Source of the DNA: Candidatus Gastranaerophilales bacterium
Lineage (GTDB): Bacteria; Cyanobacteriota; Vampirovibrionia; Gastranaerophilales; Gastranaerophilaceae
NCBI GenBank assembly: GCA_944325655.1
Contig: CALVAW010000019.1
Coordinates: 1 to 33,865, forward strand
DNA length: 33,865 nt
Direction: 5' to 3'
Shown: positions 24,801 to 33,133 of the stretch, piece after piece
Position numbering within the stretch: the stretch's first letter is position 1
Layout of the letters: the number at the start of each line of letters is the position of its first letter
Notes under the pieces: generated by a model
What the model was told of the DNA's origin: nothing
Databases searched by the model: none
The model's input: only the letters and a program-made list of their open reading frames with translations
Program-made: the position numbers and the translations under genes

Positions 24801-27308
24801 CTGGATGGAAACCATATATTCTTTTTTACACAAGACGTTGAACTCAGTGACGACTATTTTAACAATCTTATAAAATTATTTGAATTAAAAGATGATAATC
24901 AAAATCTTATTTTAAATTTTGATACAATGAAAGAGCTTGCAACTTTACCGCCCAAAAAGCTGGAAGGCATTGAAAAAATTATAACGCTAAAAGATGAAAA
25001 CGGAACACCGATATTTAGCAATGATGAAATAAAATTCCTGTTAACAAATACTGAATTAAACGACAAAAATATTGCTGCTGCAAAAACATTATCCGAATAC
25101 AAAGATAGTCAAGGCTATCATTTATTTACACCATATTATGCAACAATATTGATTAACGGATCTGAAGAAAGTTTTCAAAGTGCACTAAAACTCGCAAACT
25201 TAAAAACTCAAAATGGTTCACGATTGTTTCAGGGTTCAATTATAGTAAATTTAGTTAAAAATCTCGAAACAGCACAAATTGATAAAGCTATAGAAGCAAA
25301 AAAAGCGGGTATAGCCGATTCATATTTGGTAGAAATTGCAAAATTAAGCGATGCTCAATTCCAAGGAACACTATCTTTAATTAATAGCGGCATAAATAAA
25401 AATGCCGTTATACATGCTGCTATTTTATCAAATAACAGCTCCGCATACAGTTTGACGCAAAAGGTTAATGCCGTTAAAATATTGGAAAATTTAACTCCCG
25501 AAGAGATTGAGACCATAAATAAAACATTAGACATAAATGTCGAAACTCTGAAAAATAAAATCAATCATTTAACAACTCCGACAAAAGTATCTGATGAAAG
25601 CTATAAAAAAGCATTTCAGGGATTTTTTGCAAACAATAATACCGACATTCAAAATGCACTAAAAACGTTTGATTTTACAGCCTACGGCAGACAAGGCCTA
25701 CCGCTTGAATATTCAAGAGAAGACTTTTTAAAAGATTTAAGCGAAACAACAAAAAGTTTAAGCGAACAAGAACAAACTACTTTATTCAATAAATTAGGGA
25801 TTGAGGTAATAAAAGATAAAAACGGAAATATTACCGGATACAATGGAATTATAAATATTTCACAACTGCAAAACATTCAAAATCAAAGTCCAATAACTCA
25901 AATAGTTTATAAATTTATACTCCAAAATAAAATAAATACGGGAGACGCGCAAATTGATAAAGCTCTAAATTCACTTATTGAAGGTTTTCCTGAATTTATT
26001 AATATAATCGGAAAACAACAACATTTGGGACATCAATACAGCGTTGACGTACATATATTAAATGTTTTATCGGAATGCATTAAAAACCCGAATTATGATG
26101 CTTTATCCGATATGGATAAAACTTGTCTTAAGCTTGTTGCGATGTTTCATGATATAGGTAAATTTGAAGGTATCAAAGATATCGCCCATCAAGACATTTC
26201 AGCACGTTACGCAAAAGACATACTGGATAAATCCGCAGCACTGCCGCAAACTCTAAAAGACAGAATATATGAACTTATCAAAAATCATCATTGGTTACAA
26301 GAATACAATCAACAAGAAAAAAATGCAGAAAAAATTTCAGCAATTTTCAGAAGAGATGGTGACTATAAAATAGCGCAAATAATGTCACAATCCGACATAC
26401 TAAGTATTGAAAAAGGAGGACGAAAGAGCTTTTTGGATAGCTTATCCGAATCCAGTCTTTTAAGCATCACATCAGAAATTCAAAAAACACAAGAAAAAGG
26501 ACAAATGGTATTTACAACCAGAATTATCAAAGATCAAAGCGAAACCGAAAAGGGAAGCGCAATATGGCAAGAATATAACGGCAGAATGTATAGAGTAGTA
26601 GACTTCACAAAAATATCAGATGACGAGGATTTATACGAAACATACGGATTTGCACCCGGAACAAAAAAAGGTGATGTAAGATTACTTGTACATATGATAA
26701 ATGAAAATTCAACCGCAATGATAAACGGAATGAATACATTATTATATCTTCAAGACGTATCACAAGAAGGTTATCTATGCACATCTTATATATCTCCCTA
26801 CGCTAAAGAAACATTCTATAACAGACATTTTGGAATAGCTGTTGAAGCAGAAAGCTACAATATTTCAGACGCAATAAACTATAATCAATCATCAGGAGGC
26901 AAAAAAAGACTTGCCAACTTCACATACGCTTACACAAACAGCAAAAACGACTCCAGAAACTTTATTCCGCAAACTATTAAAGAAACGCTCGAATTAAGCG
27001 ATGCGGAATATGCTGAATTATATAAACAACTTTCAAAATATTCACAATACAATCAAATTGACGATAATGCAATTTATACTTTTGGAGATAAAAAAATCAA
27101 AGGAAGCGAAGTTAAAAAAGCAATCAAAAAAGCAAATGATAATTTATTGATTGATAGTTCAGGACCTTATGGAAATAATGAAATCAACGTATACAATCCA
27201 AAGATTAATGCATTTGTTGCAAAAGTCAACTCCATAGAAGAAATACCACAGGAGCTGCTTGATTGGGCAAATAGAAATAATCTAGTAATATATATACTGG
27301 GAGAATAA
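21834..27308 (+). CDS. Giant multidomain protein: GSGND repeats, helical repeats, HD domain
   Basis: A 1824-aa protein with no signal peptide. A disordered Asn/Ser-rich start is followed by about five 20-residue repeats ending TGSGNDxI or a variant (about 115-245), an RTX-like or beta-helix pattern. A helical stretch leads to a hydrophobic segment (about 474-505, IIMTVAGYAIMIYPPAAGVG) and a charged coiled region. About 500 residues of helical repeats follow (roughly 780-1290, units with KLAxLKDxxGxxLF). An HD phosphohydrolase domain comes next, with candidate ligands His1407, His1439-Asp1440 in FHDIGK, His1452, His1485/1486 and Asp1521. A C-terminal domain of about 250 residues (LCTSYISPYAKETF, NRHFGIAVEA) is unrecognised. 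It could be an exported effector or a surface protein. The domains are read from motifs; the function is unknown. Confidence 0.85.
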   Translation: MSFERIKNNKNFYNANQSSSNQNCSFNTNESTNIFDEYNLDESMYEEISAERDKFLWNDLNSYTYKTSNGTEIKLEEIKDTKVFENKETGELLIFNADDATVKSNNKDAKINIYDSNINEINTGSGNDEISIYNSIVEKISSGSGNDTIDIQNSQIIKEIQTGSGNDFINIKNSDLDLLNTSSEFLWGLFDYGEDTVMIDGVDAEKITTGRGDDKVIINESTIEELDLGAGKDAVLNNGSTTTKTISDEDDTLIENENYLKFNIEKLGSIKSDATIPLDDGSTITVQEYVNYVIKQPVGFETEEEYKQYSLETLKTNLEAAKELFLNQEANEGNISDAYNFLKELSGLGITDKDIELALSKQEEIIKGLEAALNGESNMTFEEAYQYYLGTEFSTEKIDNYTKLSNAYNAIITASYYDEDYLKKFEAETNSSFDDFANALGLSQLETCGKDTFLNELAQCYKEDQESFTEKLSSIISTAGIIMTVAGYAIMIYPPAAGVGLSIAKAGNIVLRTGMFIDNALDATDTATSSNGKDLLNALSSEGIKAFDNMEASEREALNKLSNNLLETGVELATYKSGKLIGKFTNSLNTSVQQQISNKFLAKIMGQTAETVVDTTLSLGADYTITQGQSLIATGKFIDNSEYWNLERFLSEGQNQLIGIFGGLSAGKLESYQQKIIFDAQTKIAEGDIEGARTYLENKGIKFDDASFSKFIDDINTQAQQLISQEEAETIKSADAKNDKIADDLQLEESKKIETEASGAATKTKTETNPGNNTKYDLEKLTDETGKILFDEKTQAILSKQNNKVVELAIKLAQLRDAEEKGVFSSSDIVKLCDYGESAFKKALKLSKLKNKQGGILLTGNVITKLTQADKKTTNNIIKLARTLQSNQISVLSSGNTLINLISESKETQQIALELAKEKYDDGSVLITNPYLIYKLAKIPEAQREDAIKILKLHLTTTANISSYIEYGENTCKNILKLAELKDTNGNLILDGNHIFFFTQDVELSDDYFNNLIKLFELKDDNQNLILNFDTMKELATLPPKKLEGIEKIITLKDENGTPIFSNDEIKFLLTNTELNDKNIAAAKTLSEYKDSQGYHLFTPYYATILINGSEESFQSALKLANLKTQNGSRLFQGSIIVNLVKNLETAQIDKAIEAKKAGIADSYLVEIAKLSDAQFQGTLSLINSGINKNAVIHAAILSNNSSAYSLTQKVNAVKILENLTPEEIETINKTLDINVETLKNKINHLTTPTKVSDESYKKAFQGFFANNNTDIQNALKTFDFTAYGRQGLPLEYSREDFLKDLSETTKSLSEQEQTTLFNKLGIEVIKDKNGNITGYNGIINISQLQNIQNQSPITQIVYKFILQNKINTGDAQIDKALNSLIEGFPEFINIIGKQQHLGHQYSVDVHILNVLSECIKNPNYDALSDMDKTCLKLVAMFHDIGKFEGIKDIAHQDISARYAKDILDKSAALPQTLKDRIYELIKNHHWLQEYNQQEKNAEKISAIFRRDGDYKIAQIMSQSDILSIEKGGRKSFLDSLSESSLLSITSEIQKTQEKGQMVFTTRIIKDQSETEKGSAIWQEYNGRMYRVVDFTKISDDEDLYETYGFAPGTKKGDVRLLVHMINENSTAMINGMNTLLYLQDVSQEGYLCTSYISPYAKETFYNRHFGIAVEAESYNISDAINYNQSSGGKKRLANFTYAYTNSKNDSRNFIPQTIKETLELSDAEYAELYKQLSKYSQYNQIDDNAIYTFGDKKIKGSEVKKAIKKANDNLLIDSSGPYGNNEINVYNPKINAFVAKVNSIEEIPQELLDWANRNNLVIYILGE
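22170..22587 (+). repeat. Tandem 20-residue GSGND repeats
   Basis: These bases encode about five units of form [N/S/D]I-x-NS-x-I-x-x-I-x-TGSGND-x-I. GSGND is exact in the first three, and GRGDD and GAGKD appear in the last two. The fourth unit is lengthened by an insertion (SSEFLWGLFDYGED). The spacing suits a ladder of parallel beta strands with Asp/Asn turns that could bind calcium, although the canonical RTX nonapeptide GGxGxDxLx is not met. Confidence 0.7.
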
Positions 27309-27309
27309 A

Positions 27310-29136
27310 TCACACATTAGCAGCAGCCTGTTTTTTAAACTGCATTTCATATAATGACTTATAATGTCCGTTTTCTATTTTCATTAAATCATCATGAACG
27401 CCGAGTTCTACCAGTTCACCTTCATTTATAACGGCAATTCTGTCTGCGTTTTTAATTGTGGATAGTCTGTGCGCTATAACAAATACTGTTTTATTTTTTA
27501 TTAAATTATCCAAAGCCTTTTGAACAATTGCTTCCGATTTGTTATCAAGCGCGGATGTTGCTTCATCCAATATAACAATCGGAGCATTTTTTATCATAGC
27601 TCTTGCTATAGCTACCCTCTGTCTTTGACCGCCCGAAAGAGTCAAACCTCTTTCACCAAGCATAGTATCCAAACCCTCAGGCAATTCATTTATCAACTCT
27701 TGCAAATGAGCAGCCTCAACAGCTTGCATCAACTCATCTTCTGTTGCATCAATTTTACCCATTAAGATATTTTCTCTGATTGTACCCGTATATAAAAAAT
27801 TATCCTGAAAAACCATTGCTATATTGTGTCTTAAAGATTTAATCGAAAATTCACGTATATCCACGCCATCAAATTTGATTGAACCTGATTTGATATCGTA
27901 AAATCTTGGAAGTAAATTAACTATAGTTGATTTACCGCCTCCTGAATTTCCGACTATAGCAAGAGTTTCATTTTTATTAACTGATAAATTTATGTTTTTT
28001 AATACGGGGCGATTTTCAATATATTCAAAACATACATTTTCAAATTGTATTTTATCTTTCAAACCTTCCAGTTTTATTGGATTTTCTTTTTCTTTAATTT
28101 CGGATTCCAAATCGAATAATTCAAATACTCTTCCCATCGCAACAAAAATATTTTGTATGCTCGTCATAGTATTTCCGAGAGTTTTAACCGGTTTATATAA
28201 TAACAAAAGCGATGTTACAAATGAAGCAAAAGATCCGGCAGTCATCTGTCCTGATGTAATTAAATGCGTTCCGTAACCTAAAACAATTGCAATTCCGCAT
28301 GATGCAATTAAATACATCATAGGCGACATCCAAGCGGCACGCTTAGTTAATGATATATTTACATTAAAAGATTGATGAATTTGCTCCTTGAAATATTGCT
28401 CTTGCCTTTCTTGCAATTCATAAGCAGCCATTACTTTGTTGCCTGAATATGTCTCGTTTATATTGGTTGTTATATTGCCGCCGATAACCATATTTTTATT
28501 TGATGTTGCTTTTATTCTTTTTCTTATTAACGCGACCGGAATAAAAGCAATACAAAGAACTAAAACACCTATAAACGCCAGCTTCCAGGAACTGTACAGC
28601 ATAACACAAATCAATCCTGCAGCTCCAAAAAGACTGGTCGTCATAGATTTAATTTTTTCAACTATACCTTCCGAAGCCGTTTTAGGATCGCTCATATATC
28701 TTGATATGATAATTCCTGAAGGATTTTCATCAAAAAATTGAGGATGCATATACACTAATCTGTGAAACAAAGCCATTTTTACATCATTCGTGATTTTCTG
28801 ACTTGTCCAAGCTGAAATATAATCATTCAAATATCTTAAAACACCTTGAAAAACAGCAAACGCAATAACACCGAAAGGTATTAAAAATGCAAAAATCTGC
28901 CAAGATATACCATATTGATGTCCGAATACATTAAAAACCCAATCCTGTTTTCCCACAACATAATCCATAAAAGGTTTAAGTGCAAATGCCGTTACACCAT
29001 CCAGCAAACCTAACGGTATAGCTACAAGAAAACCGCATATTATTCTAAAAAGATAAGGTCTTATATATGGAAAAATTCTGCCTAATAACCAACTGTATTT
29101 AAATGAATTTTGAGCTGTTGTTTTACTTAATTTCAC
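27310..29136 (-). CDS. MsbA-like ABC exporter (fused permease and ATPase)
   Basis: A 608-aa half-transporter that works as a homodimer in the inner membrane. The N-terminal half has six membrane helices (first at about 27-47). The ATPase domain has Walker A GNSGGGKST (about 395-403), Q-loop VFQDNFLY, signature LSGGQ (about 497-501), Walker B ILDEATSALD (about 519-528) and AHRLST. Closest in style to MsbA lipid flippases. Its place at the end of a glycan operon suggests flipping of a lipid-linked sugar or lipid A-like molecule. It has no C39 peptidase domain, and although it lies beside the giant GSGND protein it is on the opposite strand with only one base between stop codons, so a type I secretion role is weakly supported. 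Last gene of its operon, 12 bases after ugd. Confidence 0.92.
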   Translation of the reverse strand: MKLSKTTAQNSFKYSWLLGRIFPYIRPYLFRIICGFLVAIPLGLLDGVTAFALKPFMDYVVGKQDWVFNVFGHQYGISWQIFAFLIPFGVIAFAVFQGVLRYLNDYISAWTSQKITNDVKMALFHRLVYMHPQFFDENPSGIIISRYMSDPKTASEGIVEKIKSMTTSLFGAAGLICVMLYSSWKLAFIGVLVLCIAFIPVALIRKRIKATSNKNMVIGGNITTNINETYSGNKVMAAYELQERQEQYFKEQIHQSFNVNISLTKRAAWMSPMMYLIASCGIAIVLGYGTHLITSGQMTAGSFASFVTSLLLLYKPVKTLGNTMTSIQNIFVAMGRVFELFDLESEIKEKENPIKLEGLKDKIQFENVCFEYIENRPVLKNINLSVNKNETLAIVGNSGGGKSTIVNLLPRFYDIKSGSIKFDGVDIREFSIKSLRHNIAMVFQDNFLYTGTIRENILMGKIDATEDELMQAVEAAHLQELINELPEGLDTMLGERGLTLSGGQRQRVAIARAMIKNAPIVILDEATSALDNKSEAIVQKALDNLIKNKTVFVIAHRLSTIKNADRIAVINEGELVELGVHDDLMKIENGHYKSLYEMQFKKQAAANV

Positions 29137-29148
29137 TTCTTTCTCCTG

Positions 29149-30447
29149 CTATATGCCAATTCCTGTATAATCAATGCCCTGTTCGATAAGCTCCTTTTTA
29201 TTATACTGATTTCTTGCATCAATAATTATCGGATTATTTAATAAACATTTTAATCTTGAAAAATCAGGATTTCTAAATTCGTTCCATTCCGTTAACAATA
29301 TCAAAGCGTCTGAATTTTCAAGCGCTTCGTAAGCATCTTTACAATATGTTATTTTATCATTAAAAATCAATTTTGCACTATCCATGGCCTTAGGGTCAAA
29401 TGCTTTAATAGAAGCACCCCTTTTCAAAAGAGCATTAATTACATCAATGGATGGAGCTTCTCGCATATCATTTGTTTTTGGTTTAAAAGCGAGCCCCCAA
29501 AGCGCAAACGTTTTATTTTTCACGTTATTTTCAAATTTTTTTAATATTTTTTCGACAAATAAAACTCTTTGTTTTCTATTAATCTCTTCAACCGAAGAAA
29601 TTATTTTCATATCATATCCATACTCTTTACCCGTATTTATTAGCGCTTTTACGTCTTTTGGAAAACAACTTCCGCCATAACCTATTCCGGGAAACAGAAA
29701 CTTATTACCTATTCTGGTGTCGGTTGAAATCCCGAGTCTTACATTATGTGCATTTGCTCCTGTTTTTTCGCATAAATTCGCTATTTCATTCATAAAGGAG
29801 ATTTTTGTAGCTAAAAAAGAATTAGCGGCATACTTTGTCATCTCTGCCGATTTTACATCCATTATAATAATTCTGTTTGAAGTACGCAAAAACGACTCGT
29901 ATACCTCCTGCATTATTTTAATTGCTCTTTGAGAATCTGCTCCGATGATTATTCTATCAGGCTTCATAAAATCCTCTACAGCAGCACCCTGTTTTAAAAA
30001 TTCAGGATTGGAAACAACATCAAATTCAATATTCGTTTGAGATTTTATAACATCCTTAACCTTTTCAGCCGTTCCGACAGGCACTGTTGACTTGTCGACT
30101 ATAACCTTATAGTCATTGATATTTTCACCTATAGATTTAGCCACTTCCAAAACATATTTTAAATCACAGCTTCCATCCTCACCCTGGGGAGTTCCGACTG
30201 CGATAAAACAAACCTTAGAGCTCTGTAGTGCCAATTTGATATCATCAGTAAAAAACAACCTGTTATCTTCTACATTATTTTTAATAAGCTCTTCGAGCCC
30301 GGGTTCATAAATCGGGATAATGCCTTTTTTTAAACTTGAAACTTTTTCAGGATTATTATCGACACATATAACCTCATGCCCCATATCTGCAAGGCAAGCC
30401 CCTGCAACCAAACCAACATATCCTGTTCCTATTATACATATTTTCAT
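29149..30447 (-). CDS. ugd: UDP-glucose 6-dehydrogenase
   Basis: A 432-aa enzyme that oxidises UDP-glucose twice with NAD to UDP-glucuronate. It has the NAD motif GTGYVGLV (7-14), EPGLEELI (48-55), VGTPQGEDGSCDL, STVPVGTA (120-127), NPEFLKQGAAVEDFMKPDR (147-165), the catalytic Cys261 in GYGGSCFPKD, and FKPKTNDMREAPS near the C-terminus. The length is usual for the bacterial enzyme. Its product is the substrate of the UDP-xylose synthase at 19734-20690, so the pathway is split between two transcripts. It starts two bases after the radical SAM gene's stop, hence translationally coupled, and an AAGGAG lies at the end of that upstream gene. Confidence 0.96.
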   Translation of the reverse strand: MKICIIGTGYVGLVAGACLADMGHEVICVDNNPEKVSSLKKGIIPIYEPGLEELIKNNVEDNRLFFTDDIKLALQSSKVCFIAVGTPQGEDGSCDLKYVLEVAKSIGENINDYKVIVDKSTVPVGTAEKVKDVIKSQTNIEFDVVSNPEFLKQGAAVEDFMKPDRIIIGADSQRAIKIMQEVYESFLRTSNRIIIMDVKSAEMTKYAANSFLATKISFMNEIANLCEKTGANAHNVRLGISTDTRIGNKFLFPGIGYGGSCFPKDVKALINTGKEYGYDMKIISSVEEINRKQRVLFVEKILKKFENNVKNKTFALWGLAFKPKTNDMREAPSIDVINALLKRGASIKAFDPKAMDSAKLIFNDKITYCKDAYEALENSDALILLTEWNEFRNPDFSRLKCLLNNPIIIDARNQYNKKELIEQGIDYTGIGI

Positions 30448-30449
30448 TT

Positions 30450-31409
30450 TTATTCTCCTTGAATTGCGGGCATTATTTTTTCATCACTCAAAATACAACT
30501 TTTGCACGCATCCATATAATTATTTTTATAAAAATCAACCAAATCATTTTTAAGGTTTTTAGAATTAACTATATCAATACTGTCTTTTATTTCAAGCAAA
30601 CCCAATTCTCTTGCGCTTGCAGCCTTTGAGCAAATATCAATATGTCCGTTTAATACCTGATTGCATTGAGTTCTAAAACAATCATACATTTTCTTTGAAG
30701 TTGTTGAAATATCATCGGGAGTGTCAGAAAATTCCTTCTCCTTAACCCATTCTTTATTATCCGCAATTTGATATTTAATATCATTTTCTTTCAAAGTACC
30801 AATAATTTCCTGATGTTTTAAAAGAGGTTTTAAATCCTCATTAATAGAATAATTGCTTATATATACATAAACTTTTTTGTTGTTCTTTCTTAAAGCCGCA
30901 ATCAAATCATTTGAAAATTTCATAGTCCCATTTGTAATTAATTGAACAACATTAATTTTTTCCAAACTGCAAGCGTATTCTATCATCTTTGTTAACTCGG
31001 GATTAATAAGAGTCTCTCCGCCCAAAAGAACAAAATGCCTGATTGAATTAACATTTTTCAACATTTTATCAAGATATAATTTATAGTCTTCAAAAGACAT
31101 ATCAATATGTTTGCATTTATTGAATTTTGGAATTAAAGCGCAACAATCTTTGCATTTTAAAGTACATTTTGTTGTAATGCAAAATTCAATTTGAGGAATA
31201 TTAAGTTCGCCTTTGTCATAAAAATTTTCAATTTCTTCTTTTATATATGCTTTTAAAATCTCATTTTTTTTCATGGGATTAATAAATTTTCCTTTTTTAA
31301 ACAATAAAAATGCCAACATCTCCATGCCGAGTCTTTGTCTTGCATTTTCTTCAAAATATCTTTTATAGAAAGTTTTTTCGATATTATATTTTTCAATTAA
31401 TTCCTGCAT
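30450..31409 (-). CDS. Radical SAM protein with SPASM-like Cys tail
   Basis: A 319-aa radical SAM enzyme. The CxxxCxxC cluster for the SAM-binding 4Fe-4S centre is Cys82, Cys86 and Cys89 in KCTLKCKDCC, followed by LLGGETLINPE and QLITNGT, all typical of the fold. The C-terminus has a second Cys group (DCFRTQC, DICSKA, DACKSC) that suits one auxiliary Fe-S cluster, as in SPASM or twitch proteins. Such proteins also occur in polysaccharide gene clusters, where their substrates are mostly unknown. Here it sits between a glycosyltransferase and ugd in one operon, so a sugar, an amino-sugar or a peptide linked to the glycan may be modified. About 70 residues precede the fold and look helical. The fold is certain; the reaction is not. 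Confidence 0.88.
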   Translation of the reverse strand: MQELIEKYNIEKTFYKRYFEENARQRLGMEMLAFLLFKKGKFINPMKKNEILKAYIKEEIENFYDKGELNIPQIEFCITTKCTLKCKDCCALIPKFNKCKHIDMSFEDYKLYLDKMLKNVNSIRHFVLLGGETLINPELTKMIEYACSLEKINVVQLITNGTMKFSNDLIAALRKNNKKVYVYISNYSINEDLKPLLKHQEIIGTLKENDIKYQIADNKEWVKEKEFSDTPDDISTTSKKMYDCFRTQCNQVLNGHIDICSKAASARELGLLEIKDSIDIVNSKNLKNDLVDFYKNNYMDACKSCILSDEKIMPAIQGE

Positions 31410-31430
31410 TAATTTTTCCTTTTATTAAAT

Positions 31431-32084
31431 TTATCTTTTTAATTTCTGTCTCAAAAGCGCCGCATAATCCCTAAATTCACTTTTTCTGTTTGTTTTACCG
31501 TAATTAGTATCATGGATTCTTCTGTGACTTGAAACAAAATCAATCTTTTTAACTTTAATATTATATTGTTCTAATTTTGTCATAAGAGCGATAATTTCGC
31601 CGGCTTTAATATTCTTATCAAACAACCCTATTTTATCAAAAACTTCCTTTTTAAATAAAATTGAACCCGCTAAGCAGCCATAATAAGGTTCTTCCTTTAT
31701 TGTTTGGTTTTGATTTTTAGCATCGGGAGAAATAAAATCTTTTATTTTTGTACTAACAACCATTATGTCTTTATCTTTAGCAAATTCATCAAGCATGGTA
31801 CTTATAGCGTTATCGGTCAATACATCGTCATGGTCGCAAAATAAAATATACTCACCTTTTGCGATTTTTAACCCCGTATTCTTTGCAACAACCTGACCTT
31901 TTGATTTTTCGTGATTTACAACAATACAATTATTATCTCTTGCAATTTGCTCTGTTTTGTCAGTTGAACCATCGTTAACAATAATCAATTCAAATGAAAC
32001 GTCCTGTTTCTTAATCGAATCAATAGCTTGTTGCATATAATTCTCACCGTTTTTTACCGGAATTATTACTGATACCTTAACCAT
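31431..32084 (-). CDS. Family 2 glycosyltransferase (GT-A fold)
   Basis: A 217-aa transferase that opens with VSVIIPVKNGENYMQQAIDS, then VNDGSTDKT (36-44, nucleotide-sugar binding), AKNTGLKIAKGEYILFCDHDD with the metal-binding Asp cluster at 84-87, and a C-terminal acceptor part with SILFKKEVFDKIGLFD. It is shorter than many family 2 enzymes but has the full catalytic core. It should add a sugar from a nucleotide donor to a lipid-linked or membrane glycan on the cytoplasmic face. Its 21-base gap to the radical SAM gene and 10-base gap to the aldo/keto reductase gene indicate one operon. Donor and acceptor cannot be read from the sequence. Confidence 0.92.
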   Translation of the reverse strand: MVKVSVIIPVKNGENYMQQAIDSIKKQDVSFELIIVNDGSTDKTEQIARDNNCIVVNHEKSKGQVVAKNTGLKIAKGEYILFCDHDDVLTDNAISTMLDEFAKDKDIMVVSTKIKDFISPDAKNQNQTIKEEPYYGCLAGSILFKKEVFDKIGLFDKNIKAGEIIALMTKLEQYNIKVKKIDFVSSHRRIHDTNYGKTNRKSEFRDYAALLRQKLKR

Positions 32085-32094
32085 TTAACTCCTT

Positions 32095-33132
32095 TTATAA
32101 TTTCTTATCAATTTTTAAAACCAATATACCAAATAAATATATTTTTGTTATTCTGTTATTTATTCTAACTTTCTTTAAAAACGGAACAAAGCCAAAAAGC
32201 TTGCATGTTAATACTTTCACTTCAGGAACGGTAACAAAACTATGCATTTTTTTCCAAAATTTACCTTGAGGCGCATTTCCAATCGGCAAAGTAGACATGC
32301 CACATTCATCTTCCCATCTGCCCCTGCCTGTACCGTCTAATCTGTCGATTTCTTTTTTATCACCTTGAGATAATTCAAAATCCCAAACGTTAAAATTTTC
32401 TTCAATACGTTCTTTTTTTTCAGATCTGACAAGAGCAATCCCGCAACCATATTGCAAATTCCACCTTATAGCAACTTGTGCTTCGGTTTTATCATATTTT
32501 TTTGCAATATTTTTAATTATATCAGATTCAAAAAGACATCCTTGATTTAATGTTCCCCACGCCATCGGTTGAATATTATATTTTTTTGCATCCTCTATAA
32601 ATTTTTTATATTGTCTTTGCGGGTGACATTCAATTTGATTAATCTGAGGAGCTATTCTTGCAATACTATTTAAAAATGCAACATAATAGAAATTGCAAAC
32701 TCCTATCGCTTTAACTTTTCCTTCACTGTACAAATCTTCCAGAACGCGATAGGTACTTATTGTATGCTCTCTCCAATCCAATCTGTCCCAATATGGCTGA
32801 TGAATTAAATATAAGTCAATATAATCCAAACCCAAATTATTTAAACTTTCTTCAAAACACCTTCTTGTCTCTTTTTCGCCGGATAGATGAAAAGATGTCT
32901 TTGTTGTAATAAAAAGGTCTTCTCTCTTTACGATGCCTCTGGAAATGCAATCATGCACGGCTTTATTAATTTCTTTTTCATTTTTATATACATAAGCGGT
33001 ATCTATTAATCTATAGCCTGTTTCTATTGCACTTATAACGCTTTGTTTGCATTCTTCTCCGGTCAAATAATCAGTGCCAAAACCCAATCTGGGTATTTTT
33101 ACTCCGTTATTTAATATTATATACTTTTCCAT
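32095..33132 (-). CDS. Aldo/keto reductase with C-terminal extension
   Basis: A 345-aa NADPH-dependent reductase of the aldo/keto reductase superfamily. The catalytic tetrad is present: Asp44, Tyr49, Lys78 and His111 (DTAYVY, TTKTS, LIHQPY). IGVCNF and NQIECHP follow. The fold normally ends near residue 280; here about 65 further residues follow and end KIYLFGILVLKIDKKL. That ending resembles the LFGIPLLKI-type tails I recall from glycosyltransferases and other enzymes of polysaccharide loci. The protein probably reduces a keto sugar or another carbonyl intermediate of this operon. Only one base separates it from the partial glycosyltransferase gene upstream. Which sugar it acts on is unknown. 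Confidence 0.88.
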   Translation of the reverse strand: MEKYIILNNGVKIPRLGFGTDYLTGEECKQSVISAIETGYRLIDTAYVYKNEKEINKAVHDCISRGIVKREDLFITTKTSFHLSGEKETRRCFEESLNNLGLDYIDLYLIHQPYWDRLDWREHTISTYRVLEDLYSEGKVKAIGVCNFYYVAFLNSIARIAPQINQIECHPQRQYKKFIEDAKKYNIQPMAWGTLNQGCLFESDIIKNIAKKYDKTEAQVAIRWNLQYGCGIALVRSEKKERIEENFNVWDFELSQGDKKEIDRLDGTGRGRWEDECGMSTLPIGNAPQGKFWKKMHSFVTVPEVKVLTCKLFGFVPFLKKVRINNRITKIYLFGILVLKIDKKL

Positions 33133-33133
33133 T

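Noticed and set aside
21896-25876. Several antisense frames of 60-150 codons opposite the giant gene
   Set aside because: All are Ser/Leu/Phe-rich mirror frames of a Glu/Lys/Asn-rich coding sequence, without ribosome binding sites.
27310-29136. Type I secretion ATPase for the giant GSGND protein
   Set aside because: The transporter is in the glycan operon on the opposite strand, looks like MsbA, and no membrane-fusion protein gene is present.
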